Assembly (NCBI GenBank): GCA_030528965.1
Contig: JAUMXS010000043.1
Span: 1-11,096 of the forward strand
Direction of reading: 5' to 3'
DNA: 11,096 nucleotides
Source of the DNA: Eubacteriales bacterium
GTDB lineage: Bacteria; Bacillota; Clostridia; Oscillospirales; Oscillospiraceae
The notes under the pieces are model-generated. The model was given only the letters and a program-made list of their open reading frames with translations, made no database searches and was not told the origin of the DNA. Below are positions 6,902 to 11,096 of the stretch, in pieces (position 1 is the first letter of the stretch; each line of letters starts with the position of its first letter). The translations under genes were made by a program, and so were the position numbers.

Positions 6902-6931
6902 TTGACATAGCTCCCGACAAAAGATTATAAT
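6902..6931 (+). promoter_or_regulatory. Consensus sigma-A-type promoter of glnN
   Basis: TTGACA (6902-6907) and TATAAT (6926-6931) are both perfect consensus hexamers, 18 bp apart. Transcription would begin near 6938, giving a leader of about 82 nt. The match predicts strong intrinsic expression, so control of the synthetase, if any, probably comes from a repressor or from the leader RNA. A second TATAAT at 6950-6955 lacks a suitable -35. Confidence 0.85.
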
Positions 6932-6947
6932 ATAAGGAATACTATGG

Positions 6948-6983
6948 TGTATAATGAGAAAGGTGTTTCCTTTTTTTGATACA
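6948..6983 (+). promoter_or_regulatory. Imperfect hairpin with U-run in the glnN leader (candidate regulatory RNA)
   Basis: TGTAT (6948-6952) pairs with ATACA (6979-6983). Inside it, GAGAAAGG (6956-6963) pairs with CCTTTTTT (6969-6976) using two G-U pairs, around a TGTTT loop. A seven-T run (6971-6977) forms part of the 3' arm. TTTCCTT (6966-6972) could instead pair with AAGGAAA (6985-6991), so two structures compete just upstream of the ribosome site. It does not match the paired hexaloop hairpins of ANTAR target RNAs. The pairing is seen directly; regulation is inferred, and the stems are AU-rich and weak. Confidence 0.4.
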
Positions 6984-7019
6984 TAAGGAAAACGTGTTTG
7001 AACGGGAGGTTGCGGGACT

Positions 7020-9110
7020 ATGATGAAACTGCCGGAAATGTTTGGATGTATGGCATTTCACGAAAAGGTGATGCAGGAGCGCATCCCGGCGGAGGCCTAT
7101 GCGGCTCTGCGGGATACGATCGAGCGCGGAGCGCCTTTACAGCCTGAAACGGCACAGGCGGTGGCAGCCGCTATGCGTGACTGGGCTGTGGAGAAGGGCG
7201 TGACGCATTTTACGCACTGGTTCCAGCCGCTCTCCGGCGTGACGGCCGAAAAGCATGACAGTTTTCTGACGCCTGACGGCCACGGCGGCGCGATCATGGA
7301 TTTTTCCGGCAAGGAGCTGATCCGGGGCGAACCGGATGCTTCCAGCTTCCCCTCCGGCGGACTGCGTGCCACCTTTGAAGCCCGCGGTTATACCGCATGG
7401 GATCCCACGTCCTGCGCGTTTATCAAGGATAACGTTCTGTGCATCCCGACGGCATTCTGTTCCTACGGCGGCCATGCGCTGGATATGCGCACACCGCTCC
7501 TTCGGTCGATGGAAGTGCTGAACACACAGGCCCTGCGCCTCCTGCGGCTGTTTGGCGTGGAGTGCGAACAGGTGCGCCCGATGATCGGTCTGGAGCAGGA
7601 GTATTTTCTGATCGACCGTGAGGCCTATAAGCGGCGCAAGGATCTCCTGTATACGGGCAGAGTACTTCTGGGCGCGAAGCCCCCCAAGAGACAGGAACTG
7701 GACGACCATTATTTCGGCCGTATCAAGACCCGCATCGCCGCGTTCATGAAAGATCTGAACGAAGAGCTTTGGCGGCTCGGTATCCCTGCACGCACCGAGC
7801 ATAACGAGACAGCCCCTGCCCAGCATGAGCTGGCCTGTGTGTATGAACGGGCAAACGTCGCCGTGGACCATAACCAGCTGGTGATGGAGATTATGCGCAA
7901 GGTGGCCCGACGGCATGATCTGGCCTGCTTGCTGCATGAAAAGCCTTTTGCGGGCATCAACGGTTCGGGCAAGCATAATAACTGGTCTATGATGACCGAT
8001 ACCGGCATCAATCTTCTGGAGCCCGGCGATACGCCTGCGGAGAATGCGATGTTCCTGACATTCTTCTGCGCGGTGCTCCGGAGCGTGGATGAGTATCAGG
8101 AACTGCTCCGTGCGTCGGTGGCATCTGCGGGGAACGATCTCCGTCTGGGCATGAGCGAGGCGCCTCCGGCCATCATTTCCGTGTACGTGGGCGAGGAGCT
8201 GGAAGCCGTTCTGGATTATCTTAGCGACGGAAAGCCGATCGGTCCGGCCCGGCATGAAAATCTGCGCATCGGCGTGGACGTACTGCCGCCCATCCCGCGG
8301 GATAATTCCGACCGCAACCGCACCTCTCCCTTTGCCTTCACGGGCAATAAGTTTGAGTTCCGCATGCTGGGTTCCTCCATGTCCGGTGCCGACTGCACCA
8401 CGGTGCTGAATACCATCGTGGCGGAATCTCTGGGAATGATTGCGGATGCGCTGGAAAGCGCGGAAGATTTCAACGAAACGCTTCATGATCTGCTTCGTGA
8501 AACGGTCAAGCGTCATCGGCGGATCGTGTTTAACGGAAACGGATACAGTGAAGAATGGCGCAGGGAAGCTGCGGCGCGGGGGCTGTCGGAAAAACCCTCC
8601 GCGGCGGATGCCCTGCCTGCCTGGGCGGACGAGAAAAACGTCGAGCTGTTTGCGCGCCGCGGCGTACTGAGTCCCGAGGAGATGCATGCCCGCTGCGAGA
8701 TCCAGCTGGAGAATTACTGCAGCCGCATGGCCATTGAGGCCCGCGTCATGCTGGAAATGGCCCGCCGGGACATCCAGCCTGCCGTGATCGCCTTCTCCGA
8801 TCGTCTGGCGGGCGCGGTAAACGCCAAGCGCAAAGCCGATGCCTCTCTTGCCTGCAAGGCGGAAACTGCGCTTCTGAGCCGTGTCTCCGAACTGTCCGAC
8901 AGGTTGTATGACTGCACGGAAGCTCTGGATGCGGAGCTTGCGGCCTGCACGGGCGCCCCTGTGTCTGTGGATGTACGCGCGAAGATGTATCGTGAGCGGG
9001 TCTTCCCGGCCATGGAGGCCCTGCGTGAGACGGCCGATACGCTCGAATCGCTTTCGGAAAAGAGCAGATGGCCCTATCCCTCCTGCGGACACATGATTAA
9101 CCGCGTCTGA
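7020..9110 (+). CDS. glnN: Type III glutamine synthetase (GSIII)
   Basis: This 696-residue protein is in the usual GSIII size range and far longer than GSI. It makes glutamine from glutamate, ammonia and ATP in the cytoplasm. Characteristic blocks in order: FTHWFQPLSG (64-73), the GSIII signature around PSGGLRATFEARGYTAWDPT (111-130), metal-binding GLEQEYFLID (190-199, E192 and E194), EHNETAPAQHELA (260-272), KPFAGINGSGKHNNWSM (308-324), NRTSPFAFTGNKFEFR (433-448) and the C-terminal WPYP (684-687). All the catalytic blocks I can check are intact. ATG 7020 is chosen because GGGAGG lies at 7004-7009; a second ATG follows immediately. The gene is first in the rightward unit behind a consensus promoter and a structured leader. 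The hemZ start is 11 bp past its stop, with no terminator between. Confidence 0.97.
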   Translation: MMKLPEMFGCMAFHEKVMQERIPAEAYAALRDTIERGAPLQPETAQAVAAAMRDWAVEKGVTHFTHWFQPLSGVTAEKHDSFLTPDGHGGAIMDFSGKELIRGEPDASSFPSGGLRATFEARGYTAWDPTSCAFIKDNVLCIPTAFCSYGGHALDMRTPLLRSMEVLNTQALRLLRLFGVECEQVRPMIGLEQEYFLIDREAYKRRKDLLYTGRVLLGAKPPKRQELDDHYFGRIKTRIAAFMKDLNEELWRLGIPARTEHNETAPAQHELACVYERANVAVDHNQLVMEIMRKVARRHDLACLLHEKPFAGINGSGKHNNWSMMTDTGINLLEPGDTPAENAMFLTFFCAVLRSVDEYQELLRASVASAGNDLRLGMSEAPPAIISVYVGEELEAVLDYLSDGKPIGPARHENLRIGVDVLPPIPRDNSDRNRTSPFAFTGNKFEFRMLGSSMSGADCTTVLNTIVAESLGMIADALESAEDFNETLHDLLRETVKRHRRIVFNGNGYSEEWRREAAARGLSEKPSAADALPAWADEKNVELFARRGVLSPEEMHARCEIQLENYCSRMAIEARVMLEMARRDIQPAVIAFSDRLAGAVNAKRKADASLACKAETALLSRVSELSDRLYDCTEALDAELAACTGAPVSVDVRAKMYRERVFPAMEALRETADTLESLSEKSRWPYPSCGHMINRV

Positions 9111-9121
9111 GGAAAGGGCAT

Positions 9122-10627
9122 ATGGAACTTTTCCTCATCGGCCACGACTGTCGGTATGCCGTTGAGCAGATGCTGCTGACTCTGTTCCCCGAGGAGCGGC
9201 CGCAGTATCCGGAAAAACCTTCCGGGGCGGACAGCGCAAGGATTACGCTGCGGCGCGGCAGGAAATATATGACGGCGCAGTGCCGGCTCGGTCTGGACGG
9301 AACGATATATGAAGGACAGGCGCGCTGCCTGCTGCCCGATCGGTCCGATCCGCTGGAAGAGACCCGGCAGCAGCAGAGACTCGTGAAACTGGCTTTTTAC
9401 CGGGCAGCGCTGCGATCGGGACGGGAAAGACCCGTCTGGGGTGCGCTGACGGGAGTGCGTCCCGCGAGGATCCTCAGCCGGAAGATAGAGCTGGGGGCCT
9501 CCGAAAAAACGGCACGCACACAGTTTATCCGGGAGAATGACGTCCATCCCGCCCGTGCGGATCTTTGCGTGCATGCGGCCCGCGCCAGTATGGAAGTGCT
9601 GCGGACACTGGATCCGCAGAAGGATGTCTGCCTGTATGTCGGGATCCCGTTTTGTCCCTCGCGCTGTGCATACTGCAGCTTCGTGAGTCAGGATGTTTCC
9701 CGGAGCATTTCGATGCTTCCGGCTTTCCTTGAGGCGCTGAAAAAAGAGATCGAAGCTGCGGCGGCGGTGGTAAAACGCTGCGGCCTGCGGCCGGTTTCGG
9801 TGTATATCGGCGGCGGCACGCCCACTACGCTGGATGAGACGCAGCTGCAGGAACTGTGCACAGCGCTGCGGGAGAATTTTGATCTTTCCGCCTGCCGGGA
9901 ATTCTGTGTTGAGGCCGGTCGACCCGATACGATCACGCCCGGGAAGCTGGAGGTGCTGCGTCGGCAGGGGGTCACGAGGATCAGCGTGAATCCCCAGAGC
10001 ATGACGGACCGCGTGCTGGAGGCCGCAGGACGGCGGCACACGGCGCAGGACGTTGTGGATGCGCTGGAAACGGCGCGCCGGATCGCGGATTTTGACATCA
10101 ACATGGATCTCATTGCGGGCCTGCCGGATGATACGCCGGAGGATTTCGGCCGTTCGCTGGAAAGGGTATTGGCGCTCAGACCGGAGAATATCACGGTGCA
10201 TACCTTAGCACGCAAGAAAGGTTCGCGGATCCTGCTGGAGGACGCTGTCTTGCCGTCTCCGGAGGACATCGGACAGATGGTCGAGACGGCGTGCCGGCGG
10301 CTGACGGAAGCGGGGTATGTGCCCTACTACCTGTACCGGCAGAAGTTTATGGCGGGCGGATTTGAGAATGTCGGCTGGACGCTTCCGGGACATGCGAATC
10401 TGTATAATCTCTGTATTATGGAGGAGCTGACCGGGATTTTGGCGATGGGCGGAGGAGCCTCGACCAAGCTCACCCGGGGAGACGGACGCATCGAGCGTCT
10501 TTTTACCCCCAAGTATGCGAAGGAATATTGCGCGGCCATCGATCGGGTGGTCAGCGATAAAGAAAAAATCGCGGCGTTCTACGGAATGCCGGATAAGACG
10601 GAAAGGAGCGGAGACCATGTCCTTTAA
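9122..10627 (+). CDS. hemZ: Radical SAM coproporphyrinogen III dehydrogenase HemZ
   Basis: This 501-residue protein has the HemZ architecture: an N-terminal domain of about 165 residues, including ALTGVRPARIL (108-118), then a radical SAM core. The 4Fe-4S cysteines are C178, C182 and C185 in VGIPFCPSRCAYCSF (173-187), followed by the SAM-binding GGGTP (230-234). Further family marks are RISVNPQSM (286-294), GRRHT (303-307), INMDLIAGLPDDT (326-338) and YRQKFMAGGFENVGW (405-419). By family knowledge HemZ performs the oxygen-independent decarboxylation of coproporphyrinogen III in haem synthesis. Some HemN-like relatives have other roles, and no other haem gene is visible here, so in vivo function is inferred. 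The ATG at 9122 follows GAGGAAAGGG, which overlaps the glnN stop. Its 3' end overlaps the next gene by 11 bp. Confidence 0.94.
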   Translation: MELFLIGHDCRYAVEQMLLTLFPEERPQYPEKPSGADSARITLRRGRKYMTAQCRLGLDGTIYEGQARCLLPDRSDPLEETRQQQRLVKLAFYRAALRSGRERPVWGALTGVRPARILSRKIELGASEKTARTQFIRENDVHPARADLCVHAARASMEVLRTLDPQKDVCLYVGIPFCPSRCAYCSFVSQDVSRSISMLPAFLEALKKEIEAAAAVVKRCGLRPVSVYIGGGTPTTLDETQLQELCTALRENFDLSACREFCVEAGRPDTITPGKLEVLRRQGVTRISVNPQSMTDRVLEAAGRRHTAQDVVDALETARRIADFDINMDLIAGLPDDTPEDFGRSLERVLALRPENITVHTLARKKGSRILLEDAVLPSPEDIGQMVETACRRLTEAGYVPYYLYRQKFMAGGFENVGWTLPGHANLYNLCIMEELTGILAMGGGASTKLTRGDGRIERLFTPKYAKEYCAAIDRVVSDKEKIAAFYGMPDKTERSGDHVL

Positions 10628-11096
10628 GCAGGAGAAGTGTACTGTCTACAAGCTGGAGGAGATCAACGAATGCTGTCGGAAGAACGCCGCGGAGTTCATC
10701 CGGGAGTGTGATGCGATATACGCCGCGCGGCTCGAGGATGCGGCGGACCGCATTACGGCAAACCTTCCGAACAGCCCGATCGTGCTTTTGTCGGGCCCGT
10801 CCGGAAGCGGAAAGACGACGACGTCGATGAAGATCGCGGAAGTGCTTTCGCGCCGCGGCATCAAGACGCACAGTATTGCGATGGATAACTATTTCCGTAC
10901 GATCACGCCGGCAGACGTACCCCGCACGCCGGACGGACAGTACGATCTGGAATCGCCGCTGTGCCTGGATATGGATCTTTTGAACGATCATTTCACGAAG
11001 CTGACGCGGGGCGAACGCATTTTTGTACCGAAATATGAGTTTTCCCGGCGCATGCGTGTGCAGTCTCCGTCCAAGACGCTGAAGCTGAACAAGAAC
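10617..11096 (+). CDS. Uridine kinase / nucleoside kinase family P-loop protein (3' end cut by window)
   Basis: ATG 10617 opens a frame that runs 160 codons to the window end without a stop. AAGGAG (10603-10608) lies upstream at good spacing. The frame starts inside the last codons of hemZ (11-bp overlap), so translation is probably coupled. After a helical N-terminus of about 50 residues comes the P-loop GPSGSGKTT (60-68), then AMDNYFR (88-94), whose D90 matches the acidic substrate/metal residue of uridine kinases. A PDGQYDLESPLCLD segment (105-118) and VPKYEFSRRMR (137-147) follow. This fits the uridine kinase/phosphoribulokinase superfamily, as in nucleoside kinases found beside hemZ in Clostridia. 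It would phosphorylate uridine or cytidine in salvage; the exact nucleoside cannot be told from this fragment. Confidence 0.9.
   Translation, partial: MSFKQEKCTVYKLEEINECCRKNAAEFIRECDAIYAARLEDAADRITANLPNSPIVLLSGPSGSGKTTTSMKIAEVLSRRGIKTHSIAMDNYFRTITPADVPRTPDGQYDLESPLCLDMDLLNDHFTKLTRGERIFVPKYEFSRRMRVQSPSKTLKLNKN

Noticed and set aside
6738-6920. A 60-codon minus-strand frame in the divergent region, considered as a small gene.
   Set aside because: It overlaps both promoter regions, has no family resemblance, and its stop lies just before the leftward promoter. No ribosome site of note was found.
6950-6955. A second TATAAT downstream of the glnN promoter.
   Set aside because: There is no acceptable -35 at 16-18 bp upstream and no TGn extension; it is better explained as part of the leader hairpin arm.
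7137-9092. A 651-codon open frame on the minus strand.
   Set aside because: It is the antisense shadow of glnN, whose full set of conserved GSIII motifs lies on the plus strand. Its translation is rich in Arg, His and Gln and matches nothing I know.
9074-10201. A 375-codon minus-strand frame opposite hemZ.
   Set aside because: It is antisense to the radical SAM core of hemZ, with no recognisable content.

Overview
The window reads as ordinary, densely packed chromosome from a high-GC member of the Bacillota, most likely class Clostridia (an Oscillospirales-like anaerobe). The assignment rests on four things: a DnaD-domain protein paired with a DnaI/DnaC-type helicase-loading ATPase, the HemZ form of coproporphyrinogen dehydrogenase, a type III glutamine synthetase next to it, and the ACT/UPF0210 pair, with AGGAGG-type Shine-Dalgarno sites throughout. 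I see no insertion sequence, integrase, phage gene, tRNA, rRNA, CRISPR array or toxin-antitoxin pair.

The layout is two divergent transcription units around one 460-bp control region (6560-7019). Leftward (minus strand), in order of transcription: DnaD-domain primosome protein (6559-5591), DnaC/DnaI-like ATPase (5525-4533), DUF2804 protein (4529-3483), YfbR-like 5'-deoxynucleotidase (3489-2896), ACT-domain protein (2840-2571), UPF0210 protein (2561-1203) and an AlaX-type alanyl-tRNA editing protein (from 1092 leftward, cut by the window edge). Gaps are short (a 7-bp overlap to about 110 bp), and no convincing U-tracted terminator lies between the genes, so a polycistronic unit is likely. The one sizeable gap, before the editing gene, carries GC-rich hairpins.

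Rightward (plus strand): glutamine synthetase III (7020-9110), hemZ (9122-10627) and a uridine/nucleoside-kinase-family P-loop protein (10617 to the window end, cut). The first gene has a promoter with perfect consensus hexamers (TTGACA, 18 bp, TATAAT) and a leader of about 82 nt that can fold into a long imperfect hairpin with a competing alternative pairing.

Functionally, the leftward unit begins with replication initiation (primosome assembly) and continues with nucleotide sanitation, two poorly understood families and translation quality control. The rightward unit joins nitrogen assimilation, tetrapyrrole synthesis and nucleoside salvage. I did not find a previously undescribed multi-gene system. 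The points most worth a second look are the glnN leader RNA, the divergent control region with its repeated TTTGCCGG motif, the function-unknown DUF2804 and UPF0210/ACT genes inside a replication operon, and the unusual glycine-rich motif near the visible end of the tRNA-editing protein.
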